Both the position numbers and the translations under genes were made by a program. Source: Pseudomonas putida (GTDB taxonomy: Bacteria > Pseudomonadota > Gammaproteobacteria > Pseudomonadales > Pseudomonadaceae). From it: 64,000 nt of DNA. The notes under the pieces are model-generated. The model was given only the letters and a program-made list of their open reading frames with translations, did not search any database and was not told the DNA's origin. The stretch covers positions 4,356,501 through 4,420,500 of the forward strand of contig NZ_CP109603.1 of the NCBI RefSeq assembly GCF_025905425.1. Direction: 5' to 3'. Every line of letters starts with the position of its first letter. Position 1 is the first letter of the stretch. Of the stretch, positions 18,022-27,484 are shown one piece after another.

Positions 18022-18494
18022 GAGCGGGCGCGGGCTGCGTTACGCAGGGCCTTGACCTGGTCGTGGTTACGCTGCACACCTTGCAGTTGTTTTTCTACCA
18101 GGGTGTAGGTCTGATCACTGGCGGTGCGGCCAAGCTTGACCAGTTTTTCGCGCGCTTCCTTGTAGGCTTTCAGGGCATGGTCCTCGCCTCGCTCAACCTC
18201 ATTGAGCACGGCCTCCTCATCCTTGCCGGTGACCATTGCCTTGAGGTTGACCCAGCCACGGTGCAGGTCGCCGCTGATGCTGGTGGAGGTCTCCGGGTCC
18301 CCCCCCAGGCGGCGCACTTCACTTTGCAGCTCACCGGCGGCATTGGCGCACTCACCAGCACGCTGGACGAAGAAGGCTTTGAGCTCTGGGTTTTTCACAT
18401 CATCGGCCGAGGCCTTGAAACCTTTTTCGCCATCCTTGCTGTATTCGATCAGGTCGTTGAGCACATCAATTACGTCTTTGTTGGGGTTGCTCAT
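18018..18494 (-). CDS. PA2169-family four-helix-bundle protein (DUF2383)
   Basis: A 158-residue soluble helical protein starting MSNPNKDVIDVLNDLIEYSKD. An AAGGAG ribosome site sets this start over an upstream frame. Two ferritin-like helical pairs (LNDLIEYSKDGEKGF and ERGEDHALKAYKEA) match DUF2383/PA2169. These proteins are often stress-related, but no biochemical role is established. It stands alone, convergent with the cyclase gene. Confidence 0.85.
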   Translation of the reverse strand: MSNPNKDVIDVLNDLIEYSKDGEKGFKASADDVKNPELKAFFVQRAGECANAAGELQSEVRRLGGDPETSTSISGDLHRGWVNLKAMVTGKDEEAVLNEVERGEDHALKAYKEAREKLVKLGRTASDQTYTLVEKQLQGVQRNHDQVKALRNAARARS

Positions 18495-18693
18495 GTCACG
18501 AACTCCTTGGCAGGTGATAGTCATCTGTAATGGAGCAGTGTTCGTGCCAACCCTTTCAGTAAAAATAAATCCTTTAAAATCAATTAGTTAATTTTCTATT
18601 AACAGCGACCAAAGCGGCGTTCTGCATGATTGGCGCTTTGGCCTTCGTGCAGATTGCAGTATGGTCGGCGCTTTCCCACAGCCAGGTGCGCCG

Positions 18694-18915
18694 ATGAAAC
18701 CGGAAACCCTCGAACTGCTGGTCACCCGGACCATGCCCTTTGGCAAATACCAAGGCCGGATCATTGCCGACCTGCCAGGTGACTACCTGGCCTGGTTCGC
18801 GCGCAAGGGCTTCCCGGCCGGGGAGCTGGGCGGGTTGCTGGCGCTGATGCATGAAGTCGATCACAACGGCTTGATGGACTTGCTGGAGCCTTTGCGCCAG
18901 AAGCATCGGCGCTAG
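18694..18915 (+). CDS. DUF3820 family small protein
   Basis: A 73-residue protein beginning MKPETLELLVTRTMPFGKYQ. The MPFGKYQGRIIADLPGDYL and WFARKGFP segments are the DUF3820 signature, and this domain is also found fused to exonuclease-like proteins. An in-frame ATG at 18661 would add 11 residues not usual in the family. Function is unknown. It ends just before the convergent fruA. Confidence 0.8.
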   Translation: MKPETLELLVTRTMPFGKYQGRIIADLPGDYLAWFARKGFPAGELGGLLALMHEVDHNGLMDLLEPLRQKHRR

Positions 18916-18941
18916 CCAGGGGCGCTTGGCGCCCCTCTACC

Positions 18942-20681
18942 TCACCCCTTCACCGGCGCCACTGCCAGCTCCACTTGCTCGCTCTTCTTGATCACCGCAT
19001 ACACCACAGCCGTCAGCAGGCTCCCCGCCACGATCGCCAGCAAGTACAGCAACGCATGGTTGATGGCATTAGGGATCAGCAGCACGAACAGGCCACCGTG
19101 CGGCGCCATCAGCTTGCAGCCGAAGTACATCGACAGTGCACCGGTCAAGGCCCCCCCGGCCACGCTCGCCGGGATCACCCGCAGCGGGTCCTTGGCGGCA
19201 AACGGGATCGCACCTTCAGAGATAAAGCACAGCCCGAGAGCCAGCGCGGCCTTGCCCGCCTCGCGTTCACTCTGGGCGAACTTGCGCCGGGCAAGGAAGC
19301 TGGCAATGCCCAGGCCGATCGGCGGCACCATGCCAGCGGCCATGGTCGCCGCCATGGGCGCGTAGCTCGACGAAGCCAGCAGGCCCACCGAGAAGGCATA
19401 GGCCGCCTTGTTGATCGGGCCGCCCAGATCGACGCACATCATGCCGCCGAGCACCAGCCCCAACAGGATGGCGTTGGTGGTGCCCATGCTGTCGAGGAAG
19501 TGCGTCAGCCCTTCGAGCATGGCCGCCACCGGCTGGCCGACCACGTAGATCATCACCAGGCCGGTGAACAGGCTGGCCAGCAGTGGAATGATCAGGATCG
19601 GCTTGAGCGCTTCCAGGCTGCTCGGCAGCCGTGCCCAACGGGCAATGGCCTTAGCGCTGTAGCCGGCCAGAAACCCGGCGATGATGCCACCGATGAAGCC
19701 CGCGCCCAGGGTGCTGGCCAGCAGCCCGCCGATCATGCCGGGCGCCAGGCCCGGGCGGTCGGCGATCGACCAGGCGATATAGCCGGCCAACAACGGCACC
19801 ATCAGCTTGAACGCCGCTTCGCCGCCAATTTGCATCAACGCCGCCGGCAAGGTGCCTGGCTCTTTGTAGGCCTCGATACCGAACACGAACGACAAGGCGA
19901 TCAGCAGACCGCCCGCCACCACCATCGGCAGCATGAACGACACCCCGGTGAGCAGGTGCTTGTACACGCCGGTCTTCTCGCCCTTGCCTGTGCTGGAAGC
20001 CGCAGCGGCATCAGCAGCGTTTTCCACCTTGGCTTCGGCCAGGGCCTTGTCCAAGGTGGCGTGCGCCTGCTTGAGGGCAATGCCGGTGCCGCAGCGGTAG
20101 ATGCGCTTGCCGGCAAAACGCGCCGTGGGGACTTCGATGTCGGCGGCCAGCAGCACCACGTCGGCCTCGGCGATGGCTTGGGCGGACAATGGGTTGCGTG
20201 CCCCCACCGAACCTTGAGTTTCCACGGTGAGTTGGTAGCCCTTCTGCTGCGCGGCCTGCTGCAAGGCCTCCGCGGCCATGAAGGTGTGCGCGACACCGGT
20301 CGGGCAGGCCGTGACCGCCACGATCCGTGCGCCAGCGGCCGTTGCCGCTACAGGGCTGTTGGGCACATCCACCAACAGCTGAGCCTTGGCCGCCGCCTCG
20401 TCGAGGAAACCCTCGCGGTCGGCCAGCGCCTGGGACGGTGTGCTCTGGTACACGCGCTTGCCAACGAAACGGGCCAGGTCCACCGGCCCGGTGCTGACCA
20501 CCAACACCCAATCGGCTTCGCTGATCTGCGCCGGCGTCAGCTGCCGCTCAGGGTGCTCGGCATCCTGCACCTCGACGCTGGTGCTCCAGCCGCGACGCTG
20601 GGCAGCTGCGGCCAGCAAGCGCGCGCTCAACACACTGGACACCTGGCCGTTGGGGCAGGCGGTGACAATGGCAATGTTCAT
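18942..20681 (-). CDS. fruA: Fructose PTS EIIB'BC permease
   Basis: A 579-residue inner-membrane fructose permease that takes up and phosphorylates fructose to fructose 1-phosphate. Two EIIB modules come first: an N-terminal one with VTACPNG, lacking the usual follow-up residues, and a second with the full VTACPTGVAHTFMAAEAL phospho-cysteine motif. The EIIC membrane domain follows (about 240-570). The ATG at 20681 overlaps the fruK stop (ATGA), giving a tightly coupled operon fruB-fruK-fruA. Confidence 0.96.
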   Translation of the reverse strand: MNIAIVTACPNGQVSSVLSARLLAAAAQRRGWSTSVEVQDAEHPERQLTPAQISEADWVLVVSTGPVDLARFVGKRVYQSTPSQALADREGFLDEAAAKAQLLVDVPNSPVAATAAGARIVAVTACPTGVAHTFMAAEALQQAAQQKGYQLTVETQGSVGARNPLSAQAIAEADVVLLAADIEVPTARFAGKRIYRCGTGIALKQAHATLDKALAEAKVENAADAAAASSTGKGEKTGVYKHLLTGVSFMLPMVVAGGLLIALSFVFGIEAYKEPGTLPAALMQIGGEAAFKLMVPLLAGYIAWSIADRPGLAPGMIGGLLASTLGAGFIGGIIAGFLAGYSAKAIARWARLPSSLEALKPILIIPLLASLFTGLVMIYVVGQPVAAMLEGLTHFLDSMGTTNAILLGLVLGGMMCVDLGGPINKAAYAFSVGLLASSSYAPMAATMAAGMVPPIGLGIASFLARRKFAQSEREAGKAALALGLCFISEGAIPFAAKDPLRVIPASVAGGALTGALSMYFGCKLMAPHGGLFVLLIPNAINHALLYLLAIVAGSLLTAVVYAVIKKSEQVELAVAPVKG

Positions 20682-21625
20682 CGGCAACCCTCTTGTTGTT
20701 CTGTCAGTTGCACACCGGCTTCAAGGCGTATCAGTTGCTCGCGGTCACGAATGCCAAAGCCGACCTGGGTCACGGCCTGGGCTGCGATGGCAGTAGCCCG
20801 GCACAAGGTCTGGGCAGGCGTCTCGCCCAGCAACAGGCCATGGACCATGCCCGCCACCAGCGAGTCCCCCGCCCCCACGGTGCTGGCAACCTGCACCTTA
20901 GGTGGCTGGGCCTGCAGGGCGAGGTCGCGGGCAAACCAGCTGACGCCCTGCTCGCCGGCGGACACCACCACATGCTCGACACCGCTGGCCAACAGCCGCT
21001 CGGCCGCAGCGCGTTGCTGCGCTGGGCTTTGCACGTCCAGGCCAAGCACCTCGCCCAGTTCCTCGGTATTGGGTTTGACCAGCCACGGCGCGCTTTGCAG
21101 GCCGGCACGCAGGGCTTCGCCGCTGCTGTCGAGGGCGACCTTGAGGCCTTGCGCCTTCAGTTGTTCGAGCAACTGGCGGAACCACTCGGGGCTGATACCC
21201 CGGGGCAGGCTGCCCGCCACCACCACTGCATCATGCCCTGGGGCGATCTGTTCCAGGCGCCGCAACAACGCAGAGCGGGCGGCCTCATCGACCTCTGGCC
21301 CCTCGCCATTGATATCGGTCACGCGGCCATCGGCTTCGACCAGCTTGATGTTGCTGCGCGTCTCGCCCGGTACGCGGACAAAACAATCGGCAAAGCCACG
21401 CCAGTCGATCAAGGCCTCGAACGGCTGCAGGTTGTCCTGCCCGAGAAAGCCACCAACAGTGACGCTGTGGCCAAGGTCGGCCAGTACCTGGGCAACGTTC
21501 AGCCCTTTGCCCGCCGCATGGCTGTGTTGGGCCTGGCTGCGGTTGACGTGCCCGGGGCGCAAGGTATCGAGGCCGATGGTGATATCCAGCGCCGGGTTCA
21601 GGGTAAGGGTGAGGATCTTGGCCAT
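20678..21625 (-). CDS. fruK: 1-phosphofructokinase
   Basis: A 315-residue PfkB-family kinase converting fructose 1-phosphate to fructose 1,6-bisphosphate. It starts MAKILTLTLNPALDITIGLD, with the substrate-binding GKGLNVAQVLADLG and the C-terminal anion-hole signature STVGAGDSLVAGM. It is the middle gene of the fru operon. Its ATG shares one base with the fruB stop and its stop overlaps the fruA start, so translation of all three is coupled. Confidence 0.96.
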   Translation of the reverse strand: MAKILTLTLNPALDITIGLDTLRPGHVNRSQAQHSHAAGKGLNVAQVLADLGHSVTVGGFLGQDNLQPFEALIDWRGFADCFVRVPGETRSNIKLVEADGRVTDINGEGPEVDEAARSALLRRLEQIAPGHDAVVVAGSLPRGISPEWFRQLLEQLKAQGLKVALDSSGEALRAGLQSAPWLVKPNTEELGEVLGLDVQSPAQQRAAAERLLASGVEHVVVSAGEQGVSWFARDLALQAQPPKVQVASTVGAGDSLVAGMVHGLLLGETPAQTLCRATAIAAQAVTQVGFGIRDREQLIRLEAGVQLTEQQEGCR

Positions 21626-24477
21626 CAGTAACGCTCCACCAGCGCGCGAACCGCCGCGGCGCTGTCCTGTTGCAAGGCTTCGCGCGCCAGGGCGCGGGCC
21701 GTCTGGTGATCGGCCTGGCGGACCAGGGCTTTGACTTCGGCAATGCTGCGGGCGGCGACGCTCAATTCGTCCACATCCAGGCCAAGCAACACGGCCACCG
21801 CCTGCGGGTCGGCGGCCAGCTCGCCGCACACGCCCACCCACTTGCCTTCGGCATGGGCAGCGCGCACGGTCATGTCGATCAGGCTCAACACCGCCGGGTG
21901 CAGGCCGTCGGCCTGGGCCGAAAGGCTCGGGTGGCCACGGTCGATGGCCAGGGTGTATTGGGTCAGGTCGTTGGTGCCGATGCTGAAGAAGTCCACTTCG
22001 CGGGCCAACTGCGGCGCCAGCAAGGCTGCCGAGGGCACTTCGACCATGATGCCCAGTTGCAGGTCTGCCACCGGGATTTCCTCACGCAAGCGCTCGACCA
22101 TGGCCCGCGCTTCGCGCCATTCGTGCACCTGGCCGACCATCGGGAACATGATCCGCAGCGGGCGCTGGTCGGCTGCGCGCAGCAGTGCGCGCAACTGGTC
22201 TTCCATGATCTGCGGTTGCTGCAAGGTCAGGCGCACACCGCGCACGCCGAGGAAGGGGTTGTCTTCGGCAGCGATCGGCCAGTAAGGCAGCGGTTTGTCA
22301 CCGCCCACATCCAGGGTGCGCACCACCAGGGGCCGCCCACCGAGGCCATCGAGCACGCGGCGGTATTCGGCTTCCTGGGTGGCCACGTCCGGCGCCTGGG
22401 GGTGGGCCATGAAAATCAGTTCGGTGCGCAGCAAGCCGACGCCTTCGGCGCCCTGCTCCACGACCTTGTCGATACCGCTGCTCTCGCCGATGTTGGCGAA
22501 CACCTCGACGGCATGGCCATCGCGGGTGACTGCCGGCTCATGCCGGTCGGCCCAGGCCGCCTGCAGGCGCTGCTCGCGCTGGTCGCGCTCGGCCAGGGCG
22601 CGTTGCAGTTCAGCGGCCGCTGGGGCAACACTGACCACGCCGCGTTGCCCATCGAGCAGCAATGGCGTGCCGGCATCGAGCAGCAAAATCGCCGCACCGG
22701 CGCCGACTACAGCGGGGATGCCAAGGGCGCGGGCGACGATGGCGCTATGGGCCGTCGCGCCGCCCTGAGCGGTGACGATACCGGCAACCCGGCTCGGGTC
22801 CAGCCGGGCCACATCGGAAGGGCCGACCTCGGTCATCACCAGCACATAAGGCTGCTCAGGTTCAACGTGCGCCTGCACGCCGCACAATTGGGCCAGCACG
22901 CGGCGGCCGATGTCGCGCAGGTCGGCGGCACGTTCGGCGAGCAAAGCGTCGTGCAGCGACTCCTGCTGCCTCGCGGCCGCCTCAATCACTGCCATCCACG
23001 CCGCCGGGGCGCTTTCGCCCTGGGCCAGGCGCTGCTCGACATCGTCGGCCAACGCCGGGTCGGCGAGCATTTCCTGGTGAGTGACAAAGATCTCGCCAAT
23101 GGCCTTGTCGCTGCGCTGCACCAAGGTGTGCAGCTCGCTGTTCACCGTTGCCAAGGCATCGCGCAGCTTGACCCGTTCCTGGGCGAGGGATTCACCGCGC
23201 AGGGGGTAATCGATGGCGCGCTCGACGCAGACGTGGGCCGGCCCATGGGCGATGCCCGGCGCCGCGCCAACACCCTGGATCCGGCTGCCCGCAGCAGGTG
23301 CCTGAAGCACTTCCAGCGGCGTGCAGGCAAGCGGTGCAGGGCTTTGCGGCAGCGGCTCGACGTCCTCGCCCAGGCCTGCTTCGATGGCCGCCAGTAGCAC
23401 CGGCAACGCATCAGCGGCGATGCCGGGTTCGGCTATCAGCTCCAGTTCCTGGCCACGCCGGGCGCCGAGGCTGAGCAGCTTGCTCAGGCTTTTGACCGAC
23501 ACCGCCGGCTGCGCGCTGTCGGTAAGCCGCACCCGGACTTCACCCTCGAAGCCCTTGGCCAACTGCGCCAGCACCTTGGCCGGGCGGGCATGCAAACCAT
23601 GCGGGTTGGCCAGCACGATGCGCGCACTCGGCCAATCCACCGGCGCCTCGCCGCCCAGCACCTGCAGGACCGCACGGCTGTTGGTGGCCTGGTAGAGCAT
23701 CTGCCCGCGCCCTTCGATCAGCACCTCGCACAAGCGCTCAAGCAAGGCCTGATGAGCGGCGCCAAGGCTGGCCAGGCAGAACAGGCCGTTAAGCGGCTGA
23801 TCGCGATAGCGCAGGGGTTGCTGCGGGGTAATGAACGCCAGGCCAGGCTGGCGCACCTGGCGTTCGCTGTGCAGCCACCACAGGCCCTCGCCCAATGGCA
23901 ACGGCTCGGCCTGCTGCAGCACGGCAGCAAAGCCACTGTCGACGCAACCGGCGCGCTGCAGCAGGCGCGCACCGCGCCAGGCCAACTCATCGAAATCTTC
24001 AGCTGGCAGGTTCAGACCGACCAGTTGCGCATCCAGCGCCAACGCCTGCGGCGCGCCTTGCAACAGTTTGAGCAAGGCCTCGGCCGAGCTGGCCCGACGC
24101 AGCGCTTCGGCAAGGTCCGTCTCGCCCAGGGCGCGGGTCAGCAATTGCAGCAAGCGCAGGTGTTCATCGGAGCGGGCGGCAATGCCGATGGCCAGGTAGA
24201 CCCTTTGGCCATCACCCCAGTCCACGCCTTCGGGGAACTGCAGCAGGCGCACACCAGTGGTGTGGACCAGGTCCCGGGTCTGCGGTGTGCCGTGGGGGAT
24301 GGCAATGCCCTGGCCGAGGAACGTCGAGCCTTGCGCCTCGCGGGCCTGCAGGCCTTGCAGGTAGCCCTCGGCGACCAGGCCGTCGGCAACCAGCTGATCC
24401 GCCAGCAGGCGCAATGCCTCGGCCTTGTCCGCGGCCTTCTGGCCCATGGCTATTTGCCCTGTGGCGAGCTCGAGCAT
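21625..24477 (-). CDS. fruB: Fructose PTS multiphosphoryl transfer protein (EIIA-HPr-EI)
   Basis: A 950-residue fusion of the soluble PTS steps. EIIA(Fru) is N-terminal with His62 in GIAIPHG, HPr has His296 in NPHGLHARPA, and Enzyme I begins near 400 with phospho-His577 in GGATAHSAIV. It passes phosphate from phosphoenolpyruvate to FruA. The ATG at 24477 (MLELATGQIAMGQ) is favoured by an AAGGAGAAGGTC ribosome site. This PEP-to-EIIB fusion is the standard Pseudomonas arrangement. A Cra-type operator lies upstream. Confidence 0.95.
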   Translation of the reverse strand: MLELATGQIAMGQKAADKAEALRLLADQLVADGLVAEGYLQGLQAREAQGSTFLGQGIAIPHGTPQTRDLVHTTGVRLLQFPEGVDWGDGQRVYLAIGIAARSDEHLRLLQLLTRALGETDLAEALRRASSAEALLKLLQGAPQALALDAQLVGLNLPAEDFDELAWRGARLLQRAGCVDSGFAAVLQQAEPLPLGEGLWWLHSERQVRQPGLAFITPQQPLRYRDQPLNGLFCLASLGAAHQALLERLCEVLIEGRGQMLYQATNSRAVLQVLGGEAPVDWPSARIVLANPHGLHARPAKVLAQLAKGFEGEVRVRLTDSAQPAVSVKSLSKLLSLGARRGQELELIAEPGIAADALPVLLAAIEAGLGEDVEPLPQSPAPLACTPLEVLQAPAAGSRIQGVGAAPGIAHGPAHVCVERAIDYPLRGESLAQERVKLRDALATVNSELHTLVQRSDKAIGEIFVTHQEMLADPALADDVEQRLAQGESAPAAWMAVIEAAARQQESLHDALLAERAADLRDIGRRVLAQLCGVQAHVEPEQPYVLVMTEVGPSDVARLDPSRVAGIVTAQGGATAHSAIVARALGIPAVVGAGAAILLLDAGTPLLLDGQRGVVSVAPAAAELQRALAERDQREQRLQAAWADRHEPAVTRDGHAVEVFANIGESSGIDKVVEQGAEGVGLLRTELIFMAHPQAPDVATQEAEYRRVLDGLGGRPLVVRTLDVGGDKPLPYWPIAAEDNPFLGVRGVRLTLQQPQIMEDQLRALLRAADQRPLRIMFPMVGQVHEWREARAMVERLREEIPVADLQLGIMVEVPSAALLAPQLAREVDFFSIGTNDLTQYTLAIDRGHPSLSAQADGLHPAVLSLIDMTVRAAHAEGKWVGVCGELAADPQAVAVLLGLDVDELSVAARSIAEVKALVRQADHQTARALAREALQQDSAAAVRALVERY

Positions 24478-24593
24478 GACCTTCTCCTTTTGCAGTGCCC
24501 AGGTCGGGTACTGAGGTATTGTTGTGAAATTCACGAAAACGGCCAGTTCAACCGCCTTGCACAGATAGCCGCCGAGGCAGAAAATTTGGCAGC

Positions 24594-24605
24594 TGAATCG
24601 TTTAA
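24594..24605. promoter_or_regulatory. Cra (FruR) operator
   Basis: TGAATCGTTTAA differs by one base from the reverse complement of TTAAACGTTTCA, the P. putida Cra operator, and extends to GCTGAATCG as in E. coli Cra sites. It lies between the divergent fruB and fruR. Cra represses fruBKA until fructose 1-phosphate binds it. The rest of the 285-base gap shows nothing else I can assign firmly. Confidence 0.8.
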
Positions 24606-24762
24606 TCTGACCAGGCGGCCACGTTACTCGATAATCTCCCGAGGAAAAAGCCCCATCCTGTCGGACAATTGCGACAATGGTCGTCTGCGCGTGAGCGCAG
24701 CTCCGGGTCAAACTATCCGGTCTGGCCTCGCAGCCAGCCCCGGTAATAACAAGGAAAATTCG

Positions 24763-25758
24763 GTGAAACTCAGCGATATCGCCCGTCTGGCCGGTGTGTC
24801 CGTGACCACTGCCAGCTACGTCATCAATGGCAAGGCCGAACAGCAGCGCATCAGCAGCAGCACTGTCGAGCGCGTGCGCGCAGTGGTCGAGGCCCATGGC
24901 TTTACGCCCAACCCGCAAGCCGCTGGCCTGCGCAGCCGGCATACCCGTACGTTGGGCTTCATTCTCCCGGATCTGGAGAACCCCAGCTACGCGCGCATTG
25001 CCAAACAGCTCGAACAAGGCGCCCGCGCCCGCGGCTACCAGTTGCTGATTGCCAGCAGCGATGACCAACCGGACAGCGAGCGCCAATTGCAGCAGTTGTT
25101 CCGCGCCCGTCGTTGCGATGCACTGTTTGTCGCCAGCTGCCTGCCAGCCGAAGACGACAGCTACCGTGAACTGCAGGACAAGGGCCTGCCGGTGATCGCC
25201 ATCGACCGCCGCCTGGACCCCGCGCACTTCTGCTCGGTCATCAGCGATGATCGCGACGCCAGCCGCCAGTTGGCCGCCAGCCTGCTGAGCGCGGCCCCGC
25301 GCAGCATCGCGCTGATCGGCGCGCGCCCGGAGCTTTCGGTCAGCCAGGCCCGTGCCGGCGGGTTCGACGAGGCCCTGCAAGGCTATGCCGGTGAGGTACG
25401 TCGCTACCAGGGCGAGGCGTTCAGCCGCGAATGCGGTCAGCGCCTGATGCAGCAACTGATCGACGAACAGGGTGGTTTGCCAGATGCCCTGGTGACCACC
25501 TCCTACGTGCTGCTGCAAGGCGTGTTCGACACCCTGCAGGCGCGCCCCGCCGACTCGCGCCAGCTGCAGCTGGGCACCTTCGGTGACAACCAGTTGCTCG
25601 ACTTCCTGCCACTTCCGGTCAACGCCATGGCCCAGCAGCACGGGCTGATTGCTGCTACGGCGCTGGAGCTGGCCCTGGCAGCCATCGAGGAGGAGCGTTA
25701 CGAACCCGGCGTGCACGCCATCGGTCGAACCTTCAAGCAACGCATTACAGCGGGCTGA
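24763..25758 (+). CDS. fruR: Catabolite repressor-activator Cra (LacI family)
   Basis: A 331-residue LacI-family regulator. The N-terminal helix-turn-helix reads KLSDIARLAGVSVTTASYVI, followed by a hinge and a periplasmic-binding-protein-like effector domain. The GTG start at 24763 has AAGGA seven bases upstream. Frames extending farther left run through the fruB region and are not real. It diverges from fruBKA across the Cra operator. In P. putida, Cra senses fructose 1-phosphate. Confidence 0.94.
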   Translation: MKLSDIARLAGVSVTTASYVINGKAEQQRISSSTVERVRAVVEAHGFTPNPQAAGLRSRHTRTLGFILPDLENPSYARIAKQLEQGARARGYQLLIASSDDQPDSERQLQQLFRARRCDALFVASCLPAEDDSYRELQDKGLPVIAIDRRLDPAHFCSVISDDRDASRQLAASLLSAAPRSIALIGARPELSVSQARAGGFDEALQGYAGEVRRYQGEAFSRECGQRLMQQLIDEQGGLPDALVTTSYVLLQGVFDTLQARPADSRQLQLGTFGDNQLLDFLPLPVNAMAQQHGLIAATALELALAAIEEERYEPGVHAIGRTFKQRITAG

Positions 25759-25760
25759 GC

Positions 25761-26537
25761 ATGCGCCTGATCGACACCCACACCCACCTCGACTTCCCCG
25801 ACTTCGACGCCGACCGCTCGCGCCTGCTGGCCAACGCGGCGGCGCGAGGAGTGGAACGCATGGTGGTGCTGGGGGTGTATCAGGCGAATTTCCAGCGGGT
25901 ATGGGACCTGGCCTGCGCCGAAACGCACGTGTTTGCAGCCCTTGGGCTGCATCCGGTTTATCTTGACCAGCATCGCCCGGAACACCTTGCCCAACTGCGC
26001 GACTGGCTGGAGCGCCTGCGCGGCGACCCACGCCTGTGCGCCGTGGGCGAGTTCGGGCTGGACTACTACCTGGAAACGCTGGACAAGGGCCGCCAACAGG
26101 ACCTGTTCGAGGCCCAGTTGCAGCTCGCCTGCGACTTCGAGCTGCCCGCGCTGCTGCACGTACGCCGCAGCCATGCCCAGGTGATCGCCACGCTCAAGCG
26201 CTACAAGCCGGCCCGGGCCGGGGTCATCCATGCATTCGCGGGCAGCTACGAAGAGGCGCGCGAATACATCAAGCTCGGTTTCCGCCTTGGTCTTGGCGGG
26301 GCGGCTACCTGGCCGCAGGCGTTGCGGTTGCGCAAGACACTGGCACGGCTGCCGCTGGACAGTGTCGTGCTGGAGACCGATGCGCCGGACATGGCCCCGG
26401 TGATGTACCCCGGGCAGCGCAACAGCCCGGAGCACCTGCCGGAGATTGCCGTGGCGTTGGCTGAGGTGATTGGCATAGAGGTGGACCTGTTGGCTAACGC
26501 CAGCAGCAAGAATGCCTGTGAGTTATTTGGCTGGTAG
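25761..26537 (+). CDS. TatD-family metal-dependent hydrolase
   Basis: A 258-residue TIM-barrel hydrolase. Metal ligands His7 and His9 lie in IDTHTHLDF. GEFGLDYY supplies the bridging glutamate, LLHVRRSHAQV and GVIHAFAGS supply later histidines, and the final aspartate is in LETDAPDM. TatD-like enzymes are 3'-5' DNA exonucleases or deoxyribonucleases. It starts two bases after the fruR stop, so it is co-transcribed with fruR although no functional link is evident. Confidence 0.92.
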   Translation: MRLIDTHTHLDFPDFDADRSRLLANAAARGVERMVVLGVYQANFQRVWDLACAETHVFAALGLHPVYLDQHRPEHLAQLRDWLERLRGDPRLCAVGEFGLDYYLETLDKGRQQDLFEAQLQLACDFELPALLHVRRSHAQVIATLKRYKPARAGVIHAFAGSYEEAREYIKLGFRLGLGGAATWPQALRLRKTLARLPLDSVVLETDAPDMAPVMYPGQRNSPEHLPEIAVALAEVIGIEVDLLANASSKNACELFGW

Positions 26538-26593
26538 TGCAGGCCCTTTCGCCCATGGAACAAAACTTGACTCATTGATTTAGCACCGACGCT

Positions 26594-26636
26594 GTGGGAG
26601 CGGGCTTGCCCCGCGAACACCGGCGAAGCCGGTGCC
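26594..26636. repeat. REP palindrome
   Basis: GTGGGAGCGGGCTTGCCCC plus the CACCGGCGAAGCCGGTG hairpin lies between the convergent tatD and ampE genes. It belongs to the same REP class as the IS110 target site. Confidence 0.88.
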
Positions 26637-26653
26637 ATGCTCCGCGTGGCAGG

Positions 26654-27484
26654 TCAGACCAGCACGGTCCACAACGCAAACCCGGCATACCACAGCACCG
26701 CACAGCGCAGCAGCAACTCCCACAGGCTGTCTAACCGGCTCAGGCCACGCTGGCTGTCCTCCTGCTCGGGAATATCGTCGGCAATCCGGCCAACACGGGC
26801 CACCAGGTGCCCGGCGCTGATGTGCCAGTTGAGCAGCTCGTGCAGCATGACGCGGGTCACGGCGACGAAGTTACCAACCAGCGCGAAGCTCAAGGTCATT
26901 ACCCGCACCGGCAGCCAGTCCATGATGTGCCGCAGTTGCTCGGCACGCGCCTTGAGCGCGGGTTGCTTGCTGTGCTCACCGCACAGCGCCAGCAGGCGAT
27001 AGGCCAATGCAGCACCTGGGCCGAGCACGAAATACCAGAAGATCACGGCAAAGAAGCTCTGATAGGCCTGCCACAGCAGGTAGCCTTGCACGCGCACCAG
27101 CAGGCTATGGGGTTCGTCGGCCACCAGGCCCAGGTCGCGCTCGGCAACGTGCAGGGCAGCCTGATCATCACCCCGCCGCCAGGCATCGCGAAAAGGCCCC
27201 AGTGCCGCCTTGGCGTCGCCACGGCCCAGGCTGTAGATCAGCACCAGCAAGTGCACCGGCAACGCCAGCAGCCCATAGGCCACTGGCTCCAGCACATGCA
27301 GCAGCAGGACCAGCACCGCCACCGGCGCCAGCACCAAAATGGCCAAGGTCCACCAGGGGTGCACCTTGCCGCTACGCTCCAGGCGCACCAGCTCACCCAG
27401 GAAAAAACCGTCGCGCTGTACTTGATGGCGCAATGCCGAGAATTTCTCGACCCACAGTGCCAGCAGCAAAACCAGAAAACTCAT
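26654..27484 (-). CDS. ampE: AmpE-like regulatory membrane protein
   Basis: A 276-residue inner-membrane protein with helices near 1-10, 46-66, 70-86, 140-165, 194-215 and the C-terminus. The start MSFLVLLLALWVEKFSALR is typical for Pseudomonas AmpE. AmpE is encoded with ampD and is thought to sense or signal in beta-lactamase regulation, although its biochemical role is poorly defined. Its ATG overlaps the ampD stop (ATGA). Confidence 0.9.
   Translation of the reverse strand: MSFLVLLLALWVEKFSALRHQVQRDGFFLGELVRLERSGKVHPWWTLAILVLAPVAVLVLLLHVLEPVAYGLLALPVHLLVLIYSLGRGDAKAALGPFRDAWRRGDDQAALHVAERDLGLVADEPHSLLVRVQGYLLWQAYQSFFAVIFWYFVLGPGAALAYRLLALCGEHSKQPALKARAEQLRHIMDWLPVRVMTLSFALVGNFVAVTRVMLHELLNWHISAGHLVARVGRIADDIPEQEDSQRGLSRLDSLWELLLRCAVLWYAGFALWTVLV

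Noticed and set aside
18975..21734. 919-codon frame antisense to fruA/fruK
   Set aside because: It spans two real genes in opposite orientation and has low-complexity composition.
24524..24534. GTGAAATTCAC as a second Cra operator
   Set aside because: It is near-palindromic but lacks the CG-centred Cra core seen at 24594.
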